Shown here piece after piece: positions 1 to 9,792 of a DNA stretch of 64,000 nucleotides. Source of the stretch: Tritrichomonas musculus (taxonomy: Eukaryota; Parabasalia; Tritrichomonadida; Tritrichomonadidae); NCBI GenBank assembly GCA_039105265.1, contig JAPFFF010000029.1, forward strand, positions 1,116,001 through 1,180,000. Reading direction: 5' to 3'. Under the pieces are notes generated by a model, which was not told the origin of the DNA, did not search any database, and saw nothing but the letters and a program-made list of their open reading frames with translations. Each line of letters starts with the position of its first letter. Positions within the stretch are counted from its first letter, which is position 1. Both the position numbers and the translations under genes were made by a program.

Positions 1-1622
1 TCTTGGTCTTTGTTTGACCTTCCACTTTTTTGGCTATTAGGACTACCTGGTTCGTTTATGGTTTCAGATTTAGTAGTAGTTACAATATCAACTGAGATGT
101 CTTTTTTGATACTACTTCCAGATGGTTTCTTTTCAGTTTTTTTACTTGAGTCTGAATCAAATGATATATCAATTTGAATATTGCCACTTTTACTGGTAAT
201 AGTGTGCTTTTGTTTGGCTTCATGCTTCGAACTGGAATCTGAATCAAATGAAATGTCTTTAGGATCGGGATTTTTCTTCTTAGCATCTGAATCAGATGAA
301 AATTGTTCTTTTATTTCCTTTTCAGGAGTTGGTGGTCGAATTAAACTTTTTACCATTTCTTCATCGCTTCCTTGTTCTTCGTTATCTTCTTCTTCTTCTT
401 CCAGAATATCAAATAAATGATTATTACTTATATTTGGATTAGAATTTGGCGTATGGCATCTAGGAGAATCTGAATCAGTAGCTGATGAAAAGTCTTCGAG
501 ATTTTCAACTAGAACTGGCTTTGAATTCTGTAATTGATTTTTATTTTCATCATTTAAAATTGAATCGTTATTTGGTTGCGAATTAACTTGAAATGAATCA
601 TAACTATTATTTTCAATTATATCTACTTGTTCACTAAATCTATCATTATTTTCATCTAAATCGGAAAAACGAACAGTATGCTGAGTTTTATTATTATTGG
701 AATTTGAAATTTCTTTCGATTTTGGCGAAAAAAGTTTTTGTAAAAGAATTTTTGGCGATGATTGAGTTTTTGCAAAAGAACTTTGAGCTTTTTCATCTTC
801 ATTATTAGTTCCTTCATTGTTATCAGCATTTTTGGATTTGAAAAATGGAAGTGATTTGAAAATTGTCTTTTTACCTGATTGTTCTTCGTTTGCTTCATTT
901 TTGTCGTCTTCTGAATTTAAGAAAATAGAATTTGATTTTGGACTAACTGTATTGCTTCGTTTCATATTAGTTTTCGGCAACCAAGAAGATGAATCGTTTG
1001 ACGAGATACTACTATTATTTTTTATCTTAGTTTCATTTTCTTTAGATTTAGTAAAATATGATTTAATTGATTTCAAAATATTGGGCTTTTTTTCTTCTTC
1101 AGTTTTTTCGTTTATTGTAATTTCTTGATCAATAATTGATAACTTATCCTCTTCGTCTTCTTCTTCATTCTCTTCTTCTTCTTTTTTATCATTATCCTCT
1201 TCTTCAGAGCTTTTCTTTATAACAAAATCTTCTCCATAATTTTTGCATGACAAACTAACTGCATCGTCTAAAGCTATATTAAGAAATTTGGAAATAAATT
1301 CATCTAACTGTGGCATGATATTACTTGTTGAATTAACTGCAATTTCATCTCGCGATTTATGGTTAAATCCTTCTTCCATTGCTTTATTTTGAGGAAATCC
1401 TTCAAATACTGTTTGTAATGTATCTAAATGAGCAGACGCTATTTCTCCTACGACTAAATCATGAAATTGATTAGATAATGCATTATTAACATTTTTTGCG
1501 CGATACTCAGATTTGTCAACAGTAAGTAAAGGGATATCGTCATCACCAGAAGAAAAAGTTCGCGTAGAATTTGATGCTGAACTATCCCAAGTATTTCCAT
1601 CACTTTGAAAATCAACAATCAT
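1..1622 (-). CDS. Acidic Ser-rich protein of unknown function, partial (C-terminus beyond left edge)
   Basis: An open frame of 540 codons runs on the minus strand from the ATG at 1620-1622 to the window edge with no stop. I checked the frame codon by codon across most of its length. The first 130 residues are mixed and probably folded (MIVDFQSDGNTWD start, then helical-looking sequence). After that comes an almost uninterrupted Glu/Asp stretch at about residues 145-165, followed by Ser/Asn/Lys-rich low complexity. The motif DISFDSDSS occurs twice near the visible end, which suggests a phospho-acceptor or adaptor tail. No membrane segment or known domain is recognised. The gene is divergent from nothing close by; 400 bp separate it from the CDC50 gene, which has the same orientation. 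Confidence 0.8.
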   Translation of the reverse strand, partial: MIVDFQSDGNTWDSSASNSTRTFSSGDDDIPLLTVDKSEYRAKNVNNALSNQFHDLVVGEIASAHLDTLQTVFEGFPQNKAMEEGFNHKSRDEIAVNSTSNIMPQLDEFISKFLNIALDDAVSLSCKNYGEDFVIKKSSEEEDNDKKEEEENEEEDEEDKLSIIDQEITINEKTEEEKKPNILKSIKSYFTKSKENETKIKNNSSISSNDSSSWLPKTNMKRSNTVSPKSNSIFLNSEDDKNEANEEQSGKKTIFKSLPFFKSKNADNNEGTNNEDEKAQSSFAKTQSSPKILLQKLFSPKSKEISNSNNNKTQHTVRFSDLDENNDRFSEQVDIIENNSYDSFQVNSQPNNDSILNDENKNQLQNSKPVLVENLEDFSSATDSDSPRCHTPNSNPNISNNHLFDILEEEEEDNEEQGSDEEMVKSLIRPPTPEKEIKEQFSSDSDAKKKNPDPKDISFDSDSSSKHEAKQKHTITSKSGNIQIDISFDSDSSKKTEKKPSGSSIKKDISVDIVTTTKSETINEPGSPNSQKSGRSNKDQ

Positions 1623-2028
1623 ATATAAAAAAATAGCTGAAAAGAGATTTAATACGTAAAAATTTTCGATGAAAAAAAAATATTTATTTTTTAATTTACA
1701 ATATATTGATAATACTTTTATTATCCATGAATATTTTAATCTTTTTTAAATAAGTTAATTAATTATAAAAATAATTTATTGATTTATCAACAAAATATTA
1801 CTTTTTTATTGAAATATCTTTGCTTTAAACCAATATTAAACTTTGTGAAAAAATAATCGTTATATAGGTACGTTATATTCAATTTATACAAAAATTGTGA
1901 TTATTCATTCAAAAAAGTCAAAAGAAAGAAAAAAAAAAAAAAAAAAAAAAAAACGCATCCTTCTTAATTTTAATAAAAACAAAAAATGATTTTTTTTACA
2001 TTAATATAAATTTAAAATACATGATTAT
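1623..2028. other. Intergenic AT-rich spacer with a 25-nt A run
   Basis: This is the spacer between two minus-strand genes. It holds a 25-nt run of A at 1929-1953 and otherwise AT-rich sequence with no open frame or hairpin of note. It should contain the 3' end of the CDC50 transcript and the promoter of the acidic protein. Confidence 0.5.
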
Positions 2029-2991
2029 TTATTCCATTTGAATTGGAATTGATGCAAGACTGTTATATCTACCTTTTTTTGAATTATTTGTTTCTTCCCT
2101 TTTCATTAATATAACTATTATAAGAGCCGCAAGTATATATATAACACCAAAAACTGAATTGCAAATAATTAATGGCAAATTAGAACCACCAGCAATGGAT
2201 TGTGCCACAAAAACAACCCATCGTTGCCCATCATAAATATCTGTTGCGTAATTCATTGTAACATTTAATGTATATTCTCCTGCAGGGAGTTTATCTTTAG
2301 TCCATGCTAATAATTTTCGAAAATTTGGTGTTGGTGATGTTCTATACCATACAATAAACCTTTCGCTTAATATTCCGTCAGGAAATCCTTCTAAGTTTTC
2401 CATCCATAAACTTTCATTTGCATATTTTGGGTTTAATTCCGTATATAAATGACCAATTTCTCCATCCCATGAAATTCCTTTATCATTCCAATGAACTCTA
2501 TTATCATCGCTTCCAGGAAGAGAATACAAATCTGTAAAAAAATAGATAGCCCGAAGTCCACATGGAGCTAATGGTATACTTGTGTTTTCTACAGTAGTTA
2601 GAGGTTCACAATCAGATAATTCTTTATCGTTCAAATATTTCCCATATAATTGCGGGTAACTTCTTGAGCCACGAAATCGAAAATGATTTTGATAAAATGA
2701 TCCTAGTTCGTAATATGCGTATAGGCGATTTTCAAGTGGAGTCGTTATTTTAAATTTAATAACGCAAGTTTTATTATATTCACAAACATCATCATAACGT
2801 ATACGAATTTCTTTCCAATCCTTTGAAAGAAACATTAACACTAGCGAAAATATTATATGTAAAGTTGAAAATGCTAATAAAAATGGAACTGGATATCCTG
2901 TTAAACTTGGTCTACAAGCTCGCATATCTTGTTGACATAATGGTTTATCGAAAATTTGATCACCAATATTCTGTAAAAAATTTGTTTGCAT
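2029..2991 (-). CDS. CDC50: CDC50/LEM3-family subunit of P4-ATPase lipid flippase
   Basis: This 320-residue protein has the family layout: a short cytosolic N-terminus, a first membrane helix at about residues 35-55, a large extracytosolic loop, and a second membrane helix at about 275-298, followed by a short basic tail. The family hallmark YYEL..FYQNH is present (YYELGSFYQNH, about residue 95), as are the APCGL box and several loop cysteines that form disulphides in the family. N-glycosylation sequons (NKT, NTS, NES, NVT) suit a lumenal loop. CDC50 proteins escort type-4 P-ATPases out of the ER and are needed for phospholipid flipping. Length is slightly below fungal and animal homologues (330-400). 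The start at the first ATG leaves a 33-residue cytosolic tail, as expected. Confidence 0.93.
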   Translation of the reverse strand: MQTNFLQNIGDQIFDKPLCQQDMRACRPSLTGYPVPFLLAFSTLHIIFSLVLMFLSKDWKEIRIRYDDVCEYNKTCVIKFKITTPLENRLYAYYELGSFYQNHFRFRGSRSYPQLYGKYLNDKELSDCEPLTTVENTSIPLAPCGLRAIYFFTDLYSLPGSDDNRVHWNDKGISWDGEIGHLYTELNPKYANESLWMENLEGFPDGILSERFIVWYRTSPTPNFRKLLAWTKDKLPAGEYTLNVTMNYATDIYDGQRWVVFVAQSIAGGSNLPLIICNSVFGVIYILAALIIVILMKREETNNSKKGRYNSLASIPIQME

Positions 2992-3102
2992 TTAAAAATT
3001 TTAATTTGAATAAAGGTGAAATTATTGAAAAGCTAAGGCCAATTTTAGTATTTTTCAATTTTATTAAATCCGCAACAAATTTTATTTGTATATATATAAT
3101 CA

Positions 3103-3915
3103 ATGAGTAATCAAAGCACATTTTATACTAATTTAACACAAGTTAAATGTCCAATATGCGACGCTTCATTCGATTTTAGTCCTAAAGATGACAATCCTAA
3201 CAGCTATTGCTTTCATTGTACTAAATGCCATATGTGTTTTTGCGCATCATGTGGTTCATTTCCATTTCATTACAATCGAAAATGCAACTCAAGTGAAATT
3301 TTAAAAATTAAATCAAATTCTAATCATGAACATTACCAATCTCTTCAAATTTCTGATCACTTATGTGAAAAGGTTAATCTAGATGATATAACTTTTTCAG
3401 ATAATTCATTTTCGCATCCTTTTCTCAACCAAGATTTTATAGATGAACTTCACTCTATTTCATTGAATTTCTGCAAGGCCAATTTAATTCCCCTAAACCG
3501 TCAAGATATTAATAATGATCTTAAAAAGAAGATATTTGATCGAATGAACGTTTATCTTTGTAAAAATCATCGAAAACCAGTCATTTTTATTTTTGGTCAT
3601 AAAAATGAATGCGAAATTGAAAACAGTGAAGCTTGTCCAATCTGCCACTGCGACCAAATTCCAATCTGTCCTGAGCACAAGTTCACCCACATGTCGTACA
3701 AGTGCTGCAATTGCTCGTCAACAGCAACTCACGTTGAGTTTATTGATAGAAAATTTAGGTTTTTGTGCGAAATTTGCCACCAGACTTGCGGGATGAGTGA
3801 AGCTATTCGACCAAGCGAGCAAGGAGAGAGGAAAGGGAGGTTTTATCCTTACTCAAACATGAACTCCAAAATTGTAGGAAGATGTAATATATGTGAATGT
3901 TTGTTTGTACTTTAA
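3103..3915 (+). CDS. Small Cys/His-rich protein with RING/IBR-like zinc-binding half-domains
   Basis: This 270-residue protein has two metal-binding clusters. The N-terminal one (residues 17-66) reads C-x2-C, then C-x2-C-x2-C-x-C-x2-C-x5-H-x4-C, which resembles the IBR or second RING of RBR ubiquitin ligases. The C-terminal one (about 185-265) contains CPICHC, CPEH, CCNC, CEIC and CNIC pairs. The middle (70-180) has no recognised domain. There is no complete RING1, so a full RBR ligase is unlikely; it may be a zinc adaptor. Codons in the last third (about 3630-3860) are clearly more GC-rich than the first two thirds. It is divergent from CDC50, with only 111 bp between the two ATGs, so they share an upstream region. 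Confidence 0.75.
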   Translation: MSNQSTFYTNLTQVKCPICDASFDFSPKDDNPNSYCFHCTKCHMCFCASCGSFPFHYNRKCNSSEILKIKSNSNHEHYQSLQISDHLCEKVNLDDITFSDNSFSHPFLNQDFIDELHSISLNFCKANLIPLNRQDINNDLKKKIFDRMNVYLCKNHRKPVIFIFGHKNECEIENSEACPICHCDQIPICPEHKFTHMSYKCCNCSSTATHVEFIDRKFRFLCEICHQTCGMSEAIRPSEQGERKGRFYPYSNMNSKIVGRCNICECLFVL

Positions 3916-3930
3916 AAATAAATATATTAT

Positions 3931-3967
3931 TTCAATTAACCCACTTTTTCAAAAAGTGTTAATTGAA
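3931..3967. repeat. Hairpin just after the zinc-protein stop codon
   Basis: The arms TTCAATTAA(CC)CACTTTTT and AAAAAGTGTTAATTGAA pair over 17 bp with a two-base bulge. It begins 15 bp after the stop codon and could lie in the 3' untranslated region. Confidence 0.7.
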
Positions 3968-3976
3968 AGGAATTTT

Positions 3977-4029
3977 ATATTATGAAGCCTACTTTTTGAG
4001 CGGAGCTCAAAAAGTAGGCTTCATAATAT
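3977..4029. repeat. Perfect 25-bp inverted repeat with 3-nt loop
   Basis: Left arm 3977-4001 and right arm 4005-4029 are perfectly complementary around a GGA loop; the inner stem is CTACTTTTTGAGC / GCTCAAAAAGTAG. It lies next to the hairpin at 3931-3967, so the 3' flank of the zinc-protein gene holds two strong stems within 100 bp. It could be a transcript-end structure or a relic of a small palindromic element. Confidence 0.8.
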
Positions 4030-4040
4030 CGTAAATTATT

Positions 4041-4364
4041 TTAATGATCTTTTAATAAAGTTTTTTTTTTTTTTTTTTCTCCTGATAATTTGAAATCGTG
4101 TAAACTTTGTTTCTTGAGCAACTCATTGAATAATATTGTCAATTCCACCAACATTGATTTATGCTGACTTTTCAAAAAATACAATTTAATGACACCAAGT
4201 ATTCGAATGACGAAGCTGATAAATTTCTTTGTTGATCCATGATCAACAACATGAATCGATTCGATACCACATTCAAAATTTCGAAGGCCAAGAAAAGATG
4301 ACTCTATTAATTGAAAATTGTAAAGACAATAACGATGATGATGAAAACAAATCTCCATAATCAT
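4041..4364 (-). CDS. Doubtful 107-codon open frame
   Basis: The frame starts at an ATG at 4362-4364 and ends in a Lys-rich tail encoded by the T run at 4060-4078. The body (residues 15-95) has a mixed, protein-like composition (for example FECGIESIHVV), but no domain is recognised and there is no comparable neighbour. It could be a remnant of a decayed trichomonad repeat gene, like those that follow. From 4365 to 4661 nothing else is seen. Confidence 0.25.
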   Translation of the reverse strand: MIMEICFHHHRYCLYNFQLIESSFLGLRNFECGIESIHVVDHGSTKKFISFVIRILGVIKLYFLKSQHKSMLVELTILFNELLKKQSLHDFKLSGEKKKKKTLLKDH

Positions 4365-4661
4365 CTATTTGTAAGACATAGTAAGGATTTTGAAAGAAAA
4401 AAATACCTCATATAAAAGTGCATTTGAAATAAATAAATAAAAAAAGGAAATAAACAAAAATATTAATCATTTCATAAATTTTAAACAAAAAAAAAGAATT
4501 TGAGTTGGTTTTTTGTGCTTAGAGATTTTTAAGAATATGAAGTTTCTATTTTTGTTTCATGATTTTATTTATATTCGATATCAATACTATTTATAATTAT
4601 AATATGAAGAAAAAGTAATTAATGAATTTTTATTAATTGCTATTTTAAAGTGAATAGAAAA

Positions 4662-6548
4662 TCATTTTGAAAGTAATTGCTTAATTTCATAATTTTCAGC
4701 ATAGTCGATTGGTTTTTCACCATGATTATCTTCAATATTAATGTCAATATCTTTCTTTTCGAGCAAAAGTTTTATTATTTCAGAATTCCTTATTTCAATT
4801 GCAAGATGCAATGCTGCCTTCTCTTCCATTTGGCTATAATTAGCTGAGTAAGCTGAATTGAAAGATATGATCTTGAATGTAATTGAAAGATATGATTTTG
4901 AATGTAATTGAAAGATATGATTTTGAATGTAATTGAAAGATATGATTTTGAATGTAATTGAAAGATATGATTTTGAATGTAATTGAAAGATATGACTTTG
5001 AATGTAATTGAAAGATATGATTTTGAATGTAATTGAAAGATATGATTTTGAATGTAATTGAACGATATGATTTTGAATAGTATTGAAAGATATGACTTTG
5101 AATTTCATTAAAAGATATGATTTTCAATTCTTTAAAAAAATTATGAAAAATATTAAGAATATTGATGTCAAGTTTCTCATTCATAAATAAAACTTTTATT
5201 TTCACAATTTCAATGTTTTCTTTTTCAACGACCAAATATAATGCTGTCTTATAAATTATTATTTGATCAAAATTTCATTCAAATATATGATTTTAAATTA
5301 TATTGAAAGATGTGATTTTGAATTAAATTGAAAGAAGTAATTTTGAATTCCATTGAAAGATATGATTTTAACAGAATTAAAATATTATCAATTGAAATTG
5401 TATTAGCAGAATATTGAAATTACTTTTTGGTTTATGTCTATATCTTTATCTTTCATAAGGTTATCAACAAATGCACAATAATCGTACTTGCACAAGTTGC
5501 AAAATGAAGACTCACTAATGGAATCATTATTTAAAAAGGCGAAATTATAATATTTGAGACTTTGATTGATTGTATCTTGTGAATTTTCTTCATCATTTTG
5601 TAAGAAGTTGTTTATGAAGTAATTTGCAATGTCGTTGTGATGGCATTTTATTGATTCATAAAAGACTTGCTTATATGACATATCTTCTATTTTAACATGG
5701 TTGTCTTCCAGAAAGTGAATTATCTCTGAGTTTTGACCATGAATGGCCAAAAGCCACAACGATGACGTCAATTCAACACCTTCAAGTCGCAAGTGGTTCA
5801 AAAAATACAGCATACTCAATCAAAGAAAATCCTTCATCTTCTGGGTTTGATATTTTTGAGTTCTTTAATAAAAATGAATTTGTTTCATAAATAGATGGTT
5901 GAATTTTAGCGTTAAGTGAAATTCCACTTTGAGTAACGTACATAACAAATTCAGAAATCAAGTCTTTTCGAATCAATTCACTGATTTGGCTGTCATTTTC
6001 ACCTTCCTTTCATTTTTCATAAAAGTTTTCTGGCAATTTTTTCTTTATTTCTTTAACCCATTCATTTTCTTTTGTATATGGATCGTATTCTGGAAACCAA
6101 TATTCATTGATGAATGGGAGAATTTCCGGCTGAAAATACTGTGGATATTTGGCTTCTGTGAATTTCTCTGTCTTCGTAATTTTTTTTGCTATATATTCAT
6201 CAATAACAATTATTCGTTGTTCAATGAGAAATAAAAGAATCCTTTTGTTGCTCTTAAAAATATTGAATATTTCTGAATTTGAAAAATATTTTTTGACGCT
6301 TTCTTTGAAAAATAGCAAAATTCGTTCAATTTTGCTGAAAAAATATGGGAAACGATGATAATTATTCTCGATTTTGGAAATTAAGTGCAATAATAACAAA
6401 AGATAATACTGATCTTCAATGATTTTTGAACTATTAATTTATCTTCGGGAATTAGTAATTTGTCCTCTGATTTAACTTCTTCTTCAAGAAAAATCAGAAT
6501 ACTTTCTTGAATGTCCGTCATCTTATCTAAGTATTCCTGCGAACTCAT
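4662..6548 (-). pseudogene. Decayed ankyrin-repeat protein gene with DUF3447-type N-terminus
   Basis: Reading leftward from the ATG at 6546-6548 (MSSQEYLDKM), the pieces match the order of a family very common in trichomonads: a helical N-terminus ending NFYEK, then a DUF3447-like region (SLIEYA, GVELTSSLW, ESIKCHHNDIANY, CKYDY), then ankyrin repeats (ALYLVVEKENIEIV, AALHLAIEIRNSEIIKLLL) to the stop at 4662. The frame is broken by a shift near 6400-6420, a TGA at 6010-6012 where the family usually has a sense codon, a shift with loss of a few residues near 5800, a stop at 5403, and a 25-bp minisatellite inside the ankyrin region whose unit is not a multiple of three. No full-length protein can be made. 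A recently dead host gene fits best. Confidence 0.8.
4855..5128. repeat. 25-bp minisatellite inside the ankyrin pseudogene
   Basis: About eleven head-to-tail copies of a 25-bp unit (core GATTTTGAATGTAATTGAAA) are nearly identical in the centre and diverge at both edges. Looser copies of the same motif recur at about 5280-5375. Because 25 is not divisible by three, the array reads through all frames in turn (a 25-residue periodic peptide every 75 bp). It sits between two ankyrin units. Confidence 0.9.
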
Positions 6549-6840
6549 GATTTTTATAAAATAATCCAATTACAATAAAATTTGAATAAAAAATTTTAAC
6601 GTATTTCATTCAAAATAAAAAAAAATTTTTCTCAAAGAATTTAAAGAAAATCAAAAAAGCATGTGATACATTTCTGAGTATATAACCATTAATAATTTGT
6701 TTGTATAAAGAATAATCTCATTATTTCAACATTAAAAGCAATTATTTCGAAAATTTATTATAATTTTGAAATAATAGTAACGAGTTAAAGCTTTACTTGA
6801 ATCATAACAAAAGACGATAAAAAGAGTCTTTCAATATATC
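6549..6840. other. Intergenic spacer
   Basis: AT-rich DNA upstream of the ankyrin pseudogene start. I see no gene, RNA or repeat in it. Confidence 0.4.
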
Positions 6841-7460
6841 AAACAACAACTATTATAAAATCTATTGAATCGAATGCATTTTGTGGCGGCATATTGTTGA
6901 AGCAAATACACTGCATCAGTAGACTACATTTTATAAGGAGCGAAGTTTTCTAAATTGCGAGTCATTTTTGCATACAACACAATTTTTCTGAATAGTATTG
7001 AATAATGGAAATAATCATCTCAATTTTGAAATAAATAATTATTAATTTTCAATAATAAATTGAAAATTGAATGATATGCAAAAAAGAAAAACAGTTTATT
7101 AATTCCATCATCAGTAATTGTCATTAAAAAGAATACACTCGGAAATTGTTCATCATAGTCACAAGCATTGAAAATAGTGCATTCATCATTGACACAAATT
7201 GAGATTCAAAACACAGTTCAAAAGCTAGGTGAGATTTGCTTTGAACGATGCAACAAACTTACTAATTTAACAATGAATCAATATGAAACACGAATTGAAA
7301 GCAGCACATTTGAAAAATGCAATTTACTTAATCACCTAATATTTTCATTATCAATAACAGCAACGAGTCAATTCGATTACAAAAAAAAAAAAAAAAAAAA
7401 AAATAAGAACAATAACAGAAATAACGATTCCATCATCAGTCAAAATAATCCGTTTGAAAT

Positions 7461-7494
<34 letters not shown>

Positions 7495-8600
7495 TGTTCA
7501 TCACTATCGAAAGTTAACATTCCGAAATCGGTCAATTCAATCCGAGATCATTCATTTGAAGGATGCTCATCACTGTTGCAAATAACAATTTCATCATCGA
7601 TAACAAATATCGGAACGCATGCTTTCAAGGGAAGTTCCTCTCTTACACAAAAAATGCAATCAAGCAGATCCAATCCAGTTGAACGTATAGAATTTAATGC
7701 TGCTCATCACTTACTCAAGTTTTCGATCCACTGTCAACTCGATTGGATCTGGTGCTTTTGAAAACCGCTCCCAATTGGTCCTGATTGAAATTCCACCTTC
7801 AATTACAGAAGTTGCATCACGTACCTTCAAAAAAAGCACGTGATGCTCATCACTTACTCAAGTTTTCATTCCTCAATCAGTTGAACATAAAGAATTTAAT
7901 GCTTTCTAACAATTCCAAGTTCTGTAAAGTCGATTGGAACGAAGTCGTTTTGTAAGTGCATTTCATTGCAAGATATTTCGATTCCTTCATCTGTTGTTGA
8001 TTTTGAAGAAAGCGTTTTCGAAGATGCGCACATCGTTGAGCAAAATCGAAATATTGTCCAAATTGAATGAGATTCCATCTTCTACCTTCAGAGGATGCAC
8101 TGCACTCAAAAAAATTGTGAAAAAAATTCAATATGGTTCTTTTGAAAATTGCTCATCTCTCAATGAAATAAGAATTCCATCATCAGTGTCGTCAATCGGA
8201 TCAAGCACGTTTACAGGATACATAAAACTCGCTAATGTTACAATTGATTCGCCGTTGAAATTTGTCGGGTTTAGTGCTTTTGAAAATTGCTTGAATATAT
8301 TGAAATAAATGGAATCTGTTCAATCGAACCTTCAACGTTCTTGGGATGTTCATCACTTGGCCAGTTTTCTATTCCTAATACATTGAAATCAAAAGAATCA
8401 AAAGGCTTTTAAAAAGATGCTATGAATTGAATTAGATTGCTGTATCATCACTTTTAAGTTCAATTGGATCAAATGCGTCTGAAAATTGCATAAAATTGCA
8501 GAAGATCTTCAATCGATGGGGGAATTTGAATTCATTAACTGCAAATCATTACTGGAAATTTCAATTCTTTCATTCATTGATATGTCTTATCTTGGCATTA
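6840..8600 (+). pseudogene. Decayed BspA-like leucine-rich repeat gene
   Basis: Repeated LRR_5-type units are readable in all three plus frames: SIESNAF near 6855, IPSSVIVI near 7105, CNKLTNL, SSLSKVNIPKSVNSI, FEGCSSLLQITI, IGTHAFKGSSSLTQ (7495-7660), IGSGAFENRSQLVLIEIPPS (7755-7805), FIPQSVEH (about 7866), FRGCTALKKI, FENCSSLNEIRIPSSVSSI (8085-8200). Breaks are numerous: frame changes at the A run 7381-7403 and T run 7463-7491, near 7640-7700 and near 7900, and several stops. No signal peptide or membrane segment is left. BspA-like proteins are the largest surface-protein family of trichomonads; this copy is dead. A 144-bp dispersed repeat (6957-7100) sits within its 5' part. Confidence 0.8.
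6957..7100 (+). repeat. Dispersed repeat, copy A (copy B at 50795-50937)
   Basis: The two copies align end to end by eye with roughly 85% identity. They share the start GCGAGTCATTTTTGCATACA, the middle ATTTTGAAATAAATAATT, and the end GTTTATT. They are in the same orientation and 44 kb apart. Copy A lies inside a BspA remnant; copy B lies beside a possible ankyrin remnant. No coding potential or terminal repeats are seen. Confidence 0.8.
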
Positions 8601-8853
8601 ATCAGAGAACAAATATAATTAAAAACAAAATTAATATATATTTATTTTGGAATTATCATACTCTAATTGTGAAGTCTGCTTTTGTTAAAAAAGCTTAAAA
8701 TATATTTAATCATAAGTTTGTATTTGGACAGCTTTGAGCAAAGATATATTGATGAATTTTATATTAATACAGAATTTTTGTGAATAATAGGCCAAATATC
8801 AATTATAATTTTAATCAAAGCTTAGCATGAAGATTGTTTTTAAATTTCCAAAA

Positions 8854-9504
8854 ATGGACCAATGCAAGGCCATTACAAAAGAATTTTTGAAGCGCCCGTG
8901 CGCATTATTATTTTCTGTTCCTATTGATCCGATTGCAGAGGGACTCGAAAATTACGATGAAATTGTTAGTAAACGAATGGACCTTGGTACAATTAATAAC
9001 AAATTACAGAAGCGATTATATAATAATACAATTGAATGGTATAATGATATGTGCTTAGTTTTTCAAAATGCAATTGATTATTACCCTTTTGAAAGTAAAT
9101 TATCAATGATGGCGAGATATCTTTTAGAAGAATTTAAGAAATCTGCATACGGTTTAAATTTTTCTTCTGAGCAAGTGTGGCTAGATTCCGTTCAAACTTT
9201 ATCTTCAAAACTAACTAATATTATTTCACAGCCGCCTTCATTTCAATCGAATAATCCAAATATTTCTTCATTATTTCAAAGAGCAGAAAAAACTCAAGAA
9301 CCTGATAAACAAGCGATTGCAAGCTATGTTGATAAATTAAATACAATTACTGCTAACGATAACATTCGAGAAGAAGTTATCGGTATATTAAAGGAAGTTG
9401 AAGGAATGTGTCTTGCTGAAATAACTAGTCATCCTGTTGATCTCGATAAATTAAAACCAAACTCATTAAAAACGTTGGTTGTTTATGCAAATGAGCACCA
9501 GTAA
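8854..9504 (+). CDS. BET-like bromodomain protein with atypical acetyl-lysine pocket
   Basis: This 216-residue protein (from ATG 8854; an in-frame ATG at 8827 adds nine residues) has one bromodomain at about residues 5-105, with the ZA-loop box RMDLGTINNKL and the helix-B signature FQNAIDYY. A NET-like (extra-terminal) region follows at about 170-213, recognisable by EEVIGILKEVEG and VDLDKLKPNSLKTLVVY. The Asn that normally anchors acetyl-lysine is replaced by Tyr (Y77 in FQNAIDYYP), and the usual PMDL is RMDL. BET-family proteins read acetylated histones in the nucleus; a single bromodomain plus NET is the compact layout common in protists. The substitution may alter ligand choice. Confidence 0.88.
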   Translation: MDQCKAITKEFLKRPCALLFSVPIDPIAEGLENYDEIVSKRMDLGTINNKLQKRLYNNTIEWYNDMCLVFQNAIDYYPFESKLSMMARYLLEEFKKSAYGLNFSSEQVWLDSVQTLSSKLTNIISQPPSFQSNNPNISSLFQRAEKTQEPDKQAIASYVDKLNTITANDNIREEVIGILKEVEGMCLAEITSHPVDLDKLKPNSLKTLVVYANEHQ

Positions 9505-9792
9505 TATAATTAATGTATTTTAATAAACTCTGTTTTCTATCGAACAAATCTTGTTAAAAGTTAACAAATTTTATAATTATTTCTACATATATAAATTCAT
9601 GACCATATTACAAATGATTTTACATTTCCTATTTGAATAATACATATATAAATATTAAAATTTTAAAAAATTCCAAGAAATATTGCCAAGAAAATGCTTG
9701 ACGTCAAGGAAATGTCAAAATTTCAAAACTTTCATTCAAAAAGTTAATATGCCTAGGGTATTTTTTTTGAATTCTTATTTTATTTTGGTAAA

